From positions 1 to 5,541 of the forward strand of contig CALKUG010000443.1 of the NCBI GenBank assembly GCA_937996765.1: a stretch of 5,541 nucleotides of DNA, given 5' to 3'. Position numbers and translations under genes: made by a program. Positions 1-5,505 of this stretch are shown in pieces. The DNA comes from an uncultured Ignavibacteria bacterium. Its GTDB lineage: Bacteria > Bacteroidota > Ignavibacteria > Ignavibacteriales > Ignavibacteriaceae. Under the pieces are notes generated by a model. The model saw only the letters and a list, made by a program, of their open reading frames with translations. It made no database searches and was not told the DNA's origin. How positions within the stretch are numbered: position 1 is the first letter of the stretch; the number at the start of each line of letters is the position of its first letter.

Positions 1-2
1 AA

Positions 3-119
3 AAAGAAGTAAAAGCCCGTTCGTTGGAGCGTGAGATTGCCTCGGCGTATGAAAAATTCCTGGGGAAACAACGGGAGCAGAGCCGAACAGATATCAATCG
101 TAACCAACGTTTGCAATAG
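3..119 (+). CDS. C-terminal fragment of an upstream phage gene, cut by window edge
   Basis: An open frame runs from the left edge to a TAG at 117-119 and gives 38 residues, beginning KEVKARSLEREIASAYEKF and ending NRNQRLQ. It is rich in Arg, Glu, Lys and Gln and has no Pro, so it is probably helical. The other two forward frames are closed by stops near the start, so this is the only frame that can be coding here. The next gene's ribosome binding site overlaps the stop codon, which fits an operon with tight spacing. By position it lies upstream of the adaptor and nozzle genes and could be the end of a capsid, portal or other virion gene. The fragment is too short and too simple in composition to assign a function. 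Confidence 0.7.
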   Translation, partial: KEVKARSLEREIASAYEKFLGKQREQSRTDINRNQRLQ

Positions 120-122
120 GAG
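118..122 (+). promoter_or_regulatory. Ribosome binding site overlapping the upstream stop codon
   Basis: AGGAG begins inside the TAG stop of the preceding gene and ends 9 bases before the ATG at 132. A second purine-rich stretch, GGGAG at 126-130, lies only one base before the ATG. That is too close to serve as the Shine-Dalgarno sequence, so AGGAG is the one that supports this start. Confidence 0.65.
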
Positions 123-131
123 TGTGGGAGC

Positions 132-497
132 ATGTTAACCTATGGCAGAATTAAGGATGGCTTTTTCCATGAACTCAAACTCCGTGGTTTTCTTACAGAA
201 CGGGTTTTGCCCGAACTGAGTGATGCTTACAGTTACTCACTGATCGAACAAATACAAAATGAAATATCAATTCAAACCGCGGGGGAAATACCCTTTGCAC
301 CACCGGCAGAGCAAATAAACTACACAACACAATGCCGCCTTACACAACCCGTAGCAGCTGTGTTGCAGTTAGGAATGCTTGCTCACATTTTGCCCGAGTA
401 TCTCCCTTTGTACGAGCGGAAGCTGCAATTAATTAAAATGATGCTTTCTTCAACCTCGGAATATTTCGGGGAAATAAGTTTATCAGATGAACTCTAA
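132..497 (+). CDS. Possible head-to-tail adaptor / head completion protein
   Basis: This 121-residue protein looks mainly helical, with a Pro-rich loop in the middle (about residues 50-65, including GEIPFAPPAEQ). The second half is a long amphipathic stretch from TQPVAAVLQLG through LPEYLPLYERKLQLIKMML. It has no signal peptide or convincing membrane segment. It sits directly before the nozzle gene. In T7-like and P22-like phages that neighbourhood holds the small helical adaptor that joins the portal ring to the tail (T7 gp11, P22 gp4). The length is shorter than those two proteins. A helical bundle with a central loop and a C-terminal arm would fit an adaptor, but I recognise no diagnostic motif, so the role is inferred from position and general shape. 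It starts at ATG 132, 9 bases after AGGAG, and 28 bases separate it from the next gene. It could instead be a head completion or tail accessory protein. Confidence 0.75.
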   Translation: MLTYGRIKDGFFHELKLRGFLTERVLPELSDAYSYSLIEQIQNEISIQTAGEIPFAPPAEQINYTTQCRLTQPVAAVLQLGMLAHILPEYLPLYERKLQLIKMMLSSTSEYFGEISLSDEL

Positions 498-525
498 CAA
501 TTAGTAAAATAAGGAACTTACCACA

Positions 526-2763
526 ATGGCTTCAGGTAGATACACTACCGCTACGCTCACCGACTTCCACGCTGTACCAACCCGGGGGGATGTTTTGCGC
601 CTGCCTCCGGGCTCCCTCCTCAGGGCAGAAAACATCAATCTGCACCATAGGGAGCACCCCGGAAAAGCGGTGCGTATGCCTGCCCCCGAGCTGTTATTGG
701 AAACACCCGGTTCAGCTCCGGTGATGTTGTACCTAACTTTAGAGGATGCTTTGGGCTTTACAATTTACCTTATCAAGCAGAATGGTGCGTATTACATTAA
801 ACAAGGGGAGCAGGGTCAGTGGGAATATATTCGTTCCGGTTCGGGATATAATGAACGTCCCGATGTGGCTCAGACGCTTTATAACGGAACGGAATTACGA
901 TACATTATAGCCGATACCGGTATGACTTTAATGTTTTTTATTGCGCACTCTCCGTTTTTGGTGGAATATGTAATGCCTGCTCCCGATTGCTCGGGTGTGG
1001 TAACCTCGCTTAAAACTGTTGAAGGTGGACTTACGGGCGGAATCTATCAGTACATTTTTTGCTTTCGCAATAGTTCAGGTGAAAACGGGGAAGTATCGCA
1101 ACCACTTACACATAACAACGGTAGTTCGCCACAACCCATTCCTGCAGGAAGCACCATACGCATAAAAAATTTACCGCAAACTGCACATCCTGATTGTGCC
1201 TCTCTCGTGCTCTACCGTACGCGAGGATTAACCAATACAATATCTCGTAACATCTACTACGAATGTGCGATTATAGAGCCCGGGAGCACGTTTTATGACG
1301 ATGCTTGCTCGGATGATGAACTGAGTTACGACCGAAAGCTTGAGTTTAGTTACGCGGGTCTTTCGGCTGGTGCAATGGTGCGAGCCGGTGGAAGATTGTT
1401 TTTAGGTAATGTTTCGTTTATAAATCGGAACCCCGTTGCACCGGCTTTGTCGGGTGTTGATAGTGCTCCCGATGTCGGGTTTAGTGCAGGAGAACGTTTT
1501 AAATGTTTTATGTCCGGTTTAAATGCTACTGGGCTATCGGCAAACGGAGTTTACATTTGGAGGTGTGTATTTGTTGATGAAGAGGGTAACGAAAGCTTGC
1601 CGGCAGATACACCAAATTTCCGTATCAACGGAGAGCCGGGTGAGTATTTTAAAGCATATTTACAGCTGCTCCCGAGTACCGCCCAAATAAAATCGCAAGC
1701 ATTGCCTGTTATCAAAAGGCGTTTATATCGCACAAAATCAGCGGGGCTAACCTTTTATTATTTAAGGGACTTACCCATTGAGTCCGGCAATACTTTCGAA
1801 GATGCCCTCCCCGATGATGCACTGGGTTATGAGTATGCTCCGTCTTCAAATCGCAGGTTACCGGCCGGAGTGGTGTTTTCGGGGATGAATTCAGAAAGAA
1901 GCTTCCCATTAGAGCATATTCTTCGCTCAGGTTTAGGTGGGCGTTTGCATTATTTGCAAGATACCGGAGATGGGGTAAGATTGTTTGGTGAGCAGGGGGT
2001 AGAGAAGCTTTACAGGGCGGGAGCACCTGAACAATGGCGCTTATACACCATAAACGATGAATTTGGAGTGCGGGGCAGGGAATCGGTATGCGTTTGGGGG
2101 GAACGCATATTGATGCTCTCCCGCACCTTATTAATTATTCTCAACGGGCAGGGTGTAGAGCAGGCAACTGCATTACCCGAGGGCATGCAAGCAGATGAAC
2201 TTACAAGTATAACCCCTGATAGATTGCTCCCGGTTGTGCATATCAATCTTCCGTTCCACAGTGCACGAATAAACTATTTGTATGATATTGCAAATAAAGG
2301 ATTTACCACCGTTTTGGGAAGTAATATCTTGGGGGTGAAACAAGTAGAGAGTAATGGCGACGACCGACAGTTACTTACCGATGATGAGGGAAGCATTTAC
2401 ACAATTTCCTTTTTTTCGGAACAGGGGAGTGCGGCATTAAACTCACCGCCAATGCTTTTAACTTCGGGTAATTTGCTGCCTGATGAAGCACTTTCGTTAT
2501 TTAGAATGCGGAGCATCCGAATTACCGGGGAGTTTGCAGTAGGTACTATAATTCTTTCAATCGAAAGTACCCCGGAGCAAGGTGTCGGGGCTTATACCGA
2601 AATACTCTCGGAACCCACGGATGTAATTTCTCTCCCGATAGAAAAATTCAGCGGAGCACAGGTACAAATACCCTCATGTTTTCTCACCATAACGGGAAGT
2701 GCGGTAAATCGTGTTGATTCTATTGAAATTACCTACACAAAAAGGAGCAAACGCAAACAATGA
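526..2763 (+). CDS. Podovirus-type tail nozzle protein (tail tubular protein B-like)
   Basis: This 745-residue, beta-rich protein is the largest in the window. I read it as the tail nozzle of a short-tailed phage (T7 gp12 / P22 gp10-like class), which caps the portal-adaptor channel and holds the packaged DNA. Two related domains are visible, at about residues 172-270 and 341-437. Each opens with a G-[IV]-Y strand and a turn resembling G-E-x-x-x-S-x-P, contains a LYRT motif (229-232 and 400-403), and ends in an acidic [ST]-T-F-x-D-x stretch (254-269 and 422-437). Between and after them are propeller-like segments such as AGGRLFLGN (287-295), GLGGRLHYLQD (469-479) and FGVRGRESVCVWGERILML (513-531). 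The last 100 residues form another beta-rich region ending in a basic tail, KRSKRKQ. Nozzle proteins commonly show this kind of repeated domain and G-x-R-[LI] strands. The gene starts at ATG 526 with AAGGA at 511-515. Its TGA overlaps the next ATG by four bases. The family call rests on remembered patterns, not a search. Confidence 0.8.
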   Translation: MASGRYTTATLTDFHAVPTRGDVLRLPPGSLLRAENINLHHREHPGKAVRMPAPELLLETPGSAPVMLYLTLEDALGFTIYLIKQNGAYYIKQGEQGQWEYIRSGSGYNERPDVAQTLYNGTELRYIIADTGMTLMFFIAHSPFLVEYVMPAPDCSGVVTSLKTVEGGLTGGIYQYIFCFRNSSGENGEVSQPLTHNNGSSPQPIPAGSTIRIKNLPQTAHPDCASLVLYRTRGLTNTISRNIYYECAIIEPGSTFYDDACSDDELSYDRKLEFSYAGLSAGAMVRAGGRLFLGNVSFINRNPVAPALSGVDSAPDVGFSAGERFKCFMSGLNATGLSANGVYIWRCVFVDEEGNESLPADTPNFRINGEPGEYFKAYLQLLPSTAQIKSQALPVIKRRLYRTKSAGLTFYYLRDLPIESGNTFEDALPDDALGYEYAPSSNRRLPAGVVFSGMNSERSFPLEHILRSGLGGRLHYLQDTGDGVRLFGEQGVEKLYRAGAPEQWRLYTINDEFGVRGRESVCVWGERILMLSRTLLIILNGQGVEQATALPEGMQADELTSITPDRLLPVVHINLPFHSARINYLYDIANKGFTTVLGSNILGVKQVESNGDDRQLLTDDEGSIYTISFFSEQGSAALNSPPMLLTSGNLLPDEALSLFRMRSIRITGEFAVGTIILSIESTPEQGVGAYTEILSEPTDVISLPIEKFSGAQVQIPSCFLTITGSAVNRVDSIEITYTKRSKRKQ

Positions 2764-2981
2764 AATCGGAGCGCACGCCTACACTTACGGTCCCTGAAGC
2801 ACATTTATTACGGGAGCATTTTGCAACCACACCCATTATAGCACCTAAGCTACCCGACAAAAAATCGCTTCCTGATTTTGCAACAGTTTTTATAAAACAG
2901 GCAAACGGTACCATAATCAGATACCGTTTGATTCAAGGGAAATGGTACAAAGAATCACATTTGGAGGAACACAATGGCTAA
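2760..2981 (+). CDS. Small hypothetical virion-region protein (73 residues)
   Basis: I do not recognise this protein. Residues 1-35 are Pro-rich and look poorly ordered. Residues 38-67 look like a small beta meander, with FATVFIKQANGTIIRYRLI followed by QGKWYKE. It has no Cys, no membrane segment and no signal peptide. Its start overlaps the nozzle stop in an ATGA arrangement, and its own TAA lies inside the first codons of the next gene (8-base overlap). AAGGAG at 2741-2746 lies 13 bases before the ATG, rather far, so translation may depend partly on coupling to the nozzle gene. The beta segment loosely resembles nozzle residues 79-102 (YLIKQNGAYY, then QGQWEYI), so it could be a partner or a stray copy of part of the nozzle. 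A tail accessory or fibre-attachment role is possible but not shown. Confidence 0.8.
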   Translation: MKSERTPTLTVPEAHLLREHFATTPIIAPKLPDKKSLPDFATVFIKQANGTIIRYRLIQGKWYKESHLEEHNG

Positions 2982-3600
2982 TTACGAATCACTATTATTT
3001 GATGCGTTGTACGATGCGTTTGTTGGAACGCAGGGACACGAAACCGCACGCGGAAGGGCTAAGCAATGGTTAACCGAAATTATGGGAGCTCCTACACAGT
3101 CGGGGCAGTTTGCACAATCGGTAAATCCGCTTAAAACATTGTTAAACAAACAGTTAAACGAAGGTGTTGAAGGCAACGACCGTGTACTCAGTCAGCTTAT
3201 CAAACGCTCGGGTGAAACGGCAGGGGCTGAGTATAAACGTGTAAAGGAATCATCGGCGGGTTCGGGACTCTCATCATCCCCGTTTTTGGTGAACATCATT
3301 AACGATATTGCCGGAAGGCAGTATAATCGCGATTCGGGAGCACAACTGGAAATTTCACAGCAGAATACTCTCGCCAAAAACAATGCACTTCAACAACTGC
3401 TTTCGCTTGCACAATACGAAACCGGACTAACGGCCGCTGATAACGAGCAAACCATGAATTGGCTCCGATTACTCGAAAACAAGCGCGGTAACGATAATGC
3501 CATCAAGCAAATGAGTGCCAACCAAAATCAAAACGACGATTCTATTTGGGGTGAGCTTGGTGGGAGCATAATTGGAATGCTTTTAGGCGGAATAATATAA
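2974..3600 (+). CDS. Putative DNA-ejection / internal virion protein (T7 gp14-like organisation)
   Basis: This 208-residue protein is mainly helical. Residues 1-90 are mixed helices. Then comes a small-residue linker, SSAGSGLSSSPF (93-104), and next a long polar helix rich in Gln and Asn (about 105-185). The C-terminus is a Gly-rich hydrophobic segment, IWGELGGSIIGMLLGGII (191-208), which could insert in a membrane. The pattern of a Gly/Ser break in front of a Gln-rich helix, in a protein of about 200 residues encoded soon after the nozzle gene, recalls the short internal virion proteins of podoviruses (T7 gp14 is of similar length). Those proteins leave the capsid at infection and help form a channel through the cell envelope. 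It starts at ATG 2974 with GGAGG about 6 bases upstream and overlaps the preceding gene by 8 bases. The functional call comes from architecture and position, not clear homology. A tail accessory or membrane-active virion protein would be the main alternative. Confidence 0.8.
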   Translation: MANYESLLFDALYDAFVGTQGHETARGRAKQWLTEIMGAPTQSGQFAQSVNPLKTLLNKQLNEGVEGNDRVLSQLIKRSGETAGAEYKRVKESSAGSGLSSSPFLVNIINDIAGRQYNRDSGAQLEISQQNTLAKNNALQQLLSLAQYETGLTAADNEQTMNWLRLLENKRGNDNAIKQMSANQNQNDDSIWGELGGSIIGMLLGGII

Positions 3601-3620
3601 ACATTTTATTAATTTAACAC

Positions 3621-3626
3621 GGGGAG
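3621..3626 (+). promoter_or_regulatory. Ribosome binding site embedded in a GGGAGCA repeat word
   Basis: GGGGAG ends 4 bases before the ATG at 3631, which is close but workable. The same bases carry one of the 15 GGGAGCA copies (3622-3628). It is the only plausible Shine-Dalgarno in the 30-base gap after the preceding stop. The rest of the gap is AT-rich with no hairpin. Confidence 0.6.
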
Positions 3627-3630
3627 CACC

Positions 3631-4611
3631 ATGGCTAATACATTTACTTCCGGATTTCTTTCATCCCTGATGAAAACTCTTCTTGCAGAGCGAAAACAAA
3701 AACGTATGGAACAAATGCAGGAAAAGCAGTATGGGCGTTTGTTAGAGCGCGACACTGTTAACGCTCAGCGAAAACAGGAGCAGGAAAATGCCGAACGAAG
3801 CTATAAACAACAACTTGCGCAGCAAGAAAACAACACACAAATGCAACGCCAAGCAAAAGGCGAGAAAATCCTAAAAGCTCTGATGCCTGAGCAATTCGGT
3901 GAAAGCGACTCAGTTTCGGAACAAGAAGCGGAGCTTATGCGCAATGACCCCGATTTATATCGGTTTTATCGCGAAAAACAAAGGGAAATACGCACTGCAG
4001 AGGAAAACCGCTATCGCGACCGTGTTAACTTCGCCGGTAATAAGCTTATTCGCTACAACACCCAGGACCCCAACGAGTTTGAAGTGTTCGATTTTGGGAC
4101 GGATGAACCCAAACCCAAGCCAAAACCTCGGGCAAAGACAAAGGTTACAGCCGCGGGAGATGAACGGATTTCCCCTGAGTTAAAATCGCATCTGAACAAC
4201 ATCAACCGTAAACGCAGCGATTACAAACGTGTGTTGAAGCTTCTGGAACAAGGATTAATTGAAAAAGCACCATTGAGCAAAGAAGTAGAAACCGCACCCG
4301 GGGTGTATCAAAAACAGAATGTTTTGCTTGGCAGAGATGAGTATTTAACCGAAATCCGTAAGGAGCAGGCGAACGACATAGAAAGTATAAAGCAGGAAAT
4401 TGGGGAGGAGTATATCGCCCCGTATCGCGATTTGTACAATCGCTTTCGCACCGGCGATGGGGTAACCGAGGACCCTGCCGCAATGAACCCCGAGGAGCGG
4501 AGCAATTATTTTAACGCATTCAAAACCATGGTAAAAAACATTGCTAAAAACCCCGAATATCCGCCATATGTTATTCTGTTGTATCGGGAGCTACTGAATC
4601 AGGAGTTTTAG
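3631..4611 (+). CDS. Charged coiled-coil protein, probable second internal virion / ejection protein
   Basis: The protein has 326 residues in three visible parts. Residues 1-20 are a short amphipathic N-terminus (MANTFTSGFLSSLMKTLLAE). Residues 20-135 are very rich in Gln, Glu, Lys and Arg and should form a long helix or coiled coil. Residues 158-172 are a Pro/Lys linker (EPKPKPKPRAKTK) followed by a second helical region (about 180-326) ending LLYRELLNQEF. Just before the linker, residues 137-155 (NKLIRYNTQDPNEFEVFDF) look like a short beta hairpin. There are no transmembrane segments and no enzymatic motif that I can see. It follows the ejection-protein candidate and precedes the lysis genes, so a DNA-ejection or internal core protein is the best inference. 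A scaffold or tail-assembly helper is also possible. No lytic transglycosylase motif is evident. The ATG at 3631 follows GGGGAG. The TAG at 4609-4611 is followed by a 64-base gap. Confidence 0.8.
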   Translation: MANTFTSGFLSSLMKTLLAERKQKRMEQMQEKQYGRLLERDTVNAQRKQEQENAERSYKQQLAQQENNTQMQRQAKGEKILKALMPEQFGESDSVSEQEAELMRNDPDLYRFYREKQREIRTAEENRYRDRVNFAGNKLIRYNTQDPNEFEVFDFGTDEPKPKPKPRAKTKVTAAGDERISPELKSHLNNINRKRSDYKRVLKLLEQGLIEKAPLSKEVETAPGVYQKQNVLLGRDEYLTEIRKEQANDIESIKQEIGEEYIAPYRDLYNRFRTGDGVTEDPAAMNPEERSNYFNAFKTMVKNIAKNPEYPPYVILLYRELLNQEF

Positions 4612-4660
4612 CAATTACGCAAAAAAAACGCAAAAACAAGCCAAAATTAAAGGAAAATAG

Positions 4661-4666
4661 AGGAGG
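4661..4666 (+). promoter_or_regulatory. Strong ribosome binding site that supports a GTG start
   Basis: AGGAGG lies 9 bases before the GTG at 4676. An in-frame TAG at 4658-4660 rules out any start further upstream, and the next in-frame ATG is about 18 codons inside, within the membrane segment. GTG is therefore the likely start. The preceding gap (4612-4660) is very A-rich, including eight A in a row at 4621-4628, and shows no hairpin. Confidence 0.75.
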
Positions 4667-4675
4667 GAAACACAA

Positions 4676-5125
4676 GTGTTCGAACTCATAACAGCGGTTA
4701 CCGCAACAGTGGTAAGTGTATTTACCGCAATGATAAGCGTGCAGTATAAATTGCTTAAAAGGCAGAGTAAACTGATAGAAGAGTTTATGAATGCGGAGCG
4801 CATAACAGGGGAGCATCAGATAGAACGATGCTCCGCGTACCACGATGACAAATCGGCAGAGTTAACCAAACGCATCGCAGAGGATGAAAAGGAGATAAAA
4901 GCCATTCGTTCCAACTATCTCGAGCGTTTTGCGGCTCTTCATCGCGAAGTAAACGCCGCAAAAGAGCAGATAATCGGCGAAATACATAAGCTTGAGCTTC
5001 GCTCTGCAATTGGGTATGCAAGCAAGGAGGAATTAGAGGAAATTAAACAAGAGCTTCACTTAATCAAAGCCGGCGAGTTCCGGCACGTAACCAATCCAAC
5101 AACTTATACTCGGAGGATACCATGA
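4676..5125 (+). CDS. Membrane-anchored coiled-coil protein, possible inner spanin (Rz-like)
   Basis: This 149-residue protein has one N-terminal hydrophobic segment (about residues 4-24, LITAVTATVVSVFTAMISVQ). A long, highly charged helical region follows (about 26-132), rich in Glu, Lys and Arg with heptad-like spacing, and then a short polar tail. One N-terminal anchor followed by a coiled coil is the layout of phage inner spanins, which bridge the periplasm and help disrupt the outer membrane of Gram-negative hosts. The gene overlaps the holin candidate by four bases (ATGA), which supports a shared lysis role. I see no nested or following lipoprotein-type outer spanin in the window, so the assignment is tentative. 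Alternatives are an accessory holin or antiholin, or a virion membrane protein. Translation starts at a GTG. Confidence 0.75.
   Translation: MFELITAVTATVVSVFTAMISVQYKLLKRQSKLIEEFMNAERITGEHQIERCSAYHDDKSAELTKRIAEDEKEIKAIRSNYLERFAALHREVNAAKEQIIGEIHKLELRSAIGYASKEELEEIKQELHLIKAGEFRHVTNPTTYTRRIP
5112..5116 (+). promoter_or_regulatory. Ribosome binding site for the holin candidate
   Basis: GGAGG lies 5 bases before the ATG at 5122, inside the last codons of the preceding gene. The holin candidate can therefore recruit ribosomes directly as well as being coupled through the ATGA overlap. Confidence 0.65.
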
Positions 5126-5355
5126 ACAACAATATCAATCTCATCACCAACATAATGGCGGTTGGAATAACGGTTCTTACTGCCGCAAACGGATATCTGC
5201 AAACACGAGCAGGGGCAGACGTGGATTACTTTCAGCTCACCATGGCTGTAGGCTTGGCGTTAGTCTCCTACTTTACCGGCAAAGAACCCGTTAAAGAGGG
5301 AACAAAAGAGGTAAAAACCACCCCCAAACTCGGCGACCGCAAAGCCGATCGCTAA
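5122..5355 (+). CDS. Putative holin with two membrane helices
   Basis: This 77-residue protein has two hydrophobic segments, at about residues 6-26 (NLITNIMAVGITVLTAANGY) and 35-53 (DYFQLTMAVGLALVSYFTG). A short loop with GADVD joins them, and the C-terminal tail is strongly charged and Lys-rich (54-77). The small size, two-helix topology and charged cytoplasmic tail are the standard look of a class II holin, which opens the inner membrane at the end of infection to release endolysin or trigger lysis. It is the last gene before a strong terminator and follows a membrane-anchored coiled-coil gene with a four-base overlap, as in many lysis cassettes. No endolysin lies in the window. Holins are very diverse in sequence, so the call rests on topology and context. 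An unrelated small membrane protein cannot be excluded. Confidence 0.8.
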   Translation: MNNNINLITNIMAVGITVLTAANGYLQTRAGADVDYFQLTMAVGLALVSYFTGKEPVKEGTKEVKTTPKLGDRKADR

Positions 5356-5397
5356 AGTACCTCGGTTCTAAATAGGCACTGATTACTTGGATGTTAA

Positions 5398-5423
5398 AAA
5401 GGGTACGCGTTTGTGTACCCTTT
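5398..5423 (+). terminator. Rho-independent terminator after the lysis genes
   Basis: A perfect 9-base-pair stem pairs AAAGGGTAC (5398-5406) with GTACCCTTT (5415-5423) around the 8-base loop GCGTTTGT. The downstream stretch is T-rich (TTTGTTAATT) and not a pure T run. It lies 43 bases after the holin-candidate stop and should end the virion/lysis transcript. The stem's symmetry and its flanking A and T tracts mean it could also stop transcription arriving from the opposite side. Confidence 0.8.
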
Positions 5424-5428
5424 GTTAA

Positions 5429-5461
5429 TTGTATAGTTAGTGGGGAAATTTCCTATATTCG
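5429..5461 (+). promoter_or_regulatory. Possible promoter for a gene at the right edge
   Basis: TATATTCG at 5454-5461 matches the Bacteroidota-type -7 element (TAnnTTTG) at all but one fixed position. TATATT within it also matches 5 of 6 bases of a sigma-70 -10 box. A TTG at 5429-5431 lies 22 bases upstream, an acceptable but loose -33/-35 partner. The site follows the terminator and comes about 45 bases before a possible start codon, which is where a new transcript would begin. AT-rich DNA gives such matches by chance, so this is weak evidence. Confidence 0.35.
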
Positions 5462-5505
5462 CATACAAAAAATTGGTGCAATTACTGTAGCAAAAGTGAA
5501 TAACT

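Larger units (their letters stand above)
73..4815. repeat. Dispersed over-represented word GGGAGCA (15 copies)
   Basis: By hand count, GGGAGCA starts on the + strand at 73, 126, 650, 806, 1282, 2019, 2812, 3336, 3562, 3622 and 4809. Its complement TGCTCCC occurs at 978, 1464, 1667 and 2225. A random 7-mer would be expected under once on both strands of a window this size. Nine copies are preceded by C. The variant CGGAGCA adds about six more. The copies are dispersed with no fixed spacing, so this is not a tandem or CRISPR array. Their role is unknown. Confidence 0.6.

Noticed and set aside
501..510. TAAAAT as a promoter -10 box between the adaptor-like and nozzle genes
   Set aside because: No credible -35 partner was seen, and the gap is only 28 bases within an apparent operon. 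AT-rich DNA gives this match readily.
1551..2246. Three - strand open frames inside the nozzle gene (1551-1733, 1712-2026, 2010-2246)
   Set aside because: They are fully inside a well-supported long + strand gene, overlap one another, and have unconvincing composition.
3899..4183. A 94-residue + strand open frame inside the 326-residue protein gene
   Set aside because: It is out of frame within a gene of consistent charged coiled-coil character and has no ribosome binding site, so it is probably a shadow frame.
4202..4505. Antisense frames at 4202-4483 and 4308-4505
   Set aside because: They overlap each other and a real gene. The Cys- and Arg-rich content is typical of shadow translation.
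4621..4628. Run of eight A as a slippery frameshift site
   Set aside because: It lies after the stop codon of one gene and before an in-frame stop and new ribosome binding site of the next, so slippage would not join two proteins.
4571..4843. Hydrophobic open frames on the - strand at 4571-4843 and 4615-4803
   Set aside because: They lie antisense to the A-rich gap, the gene ends and the membrane segment of the + strand gene. Their hydrophobicity comes from T-rich complement codons. No ribosome binding site or partner gene supports them.
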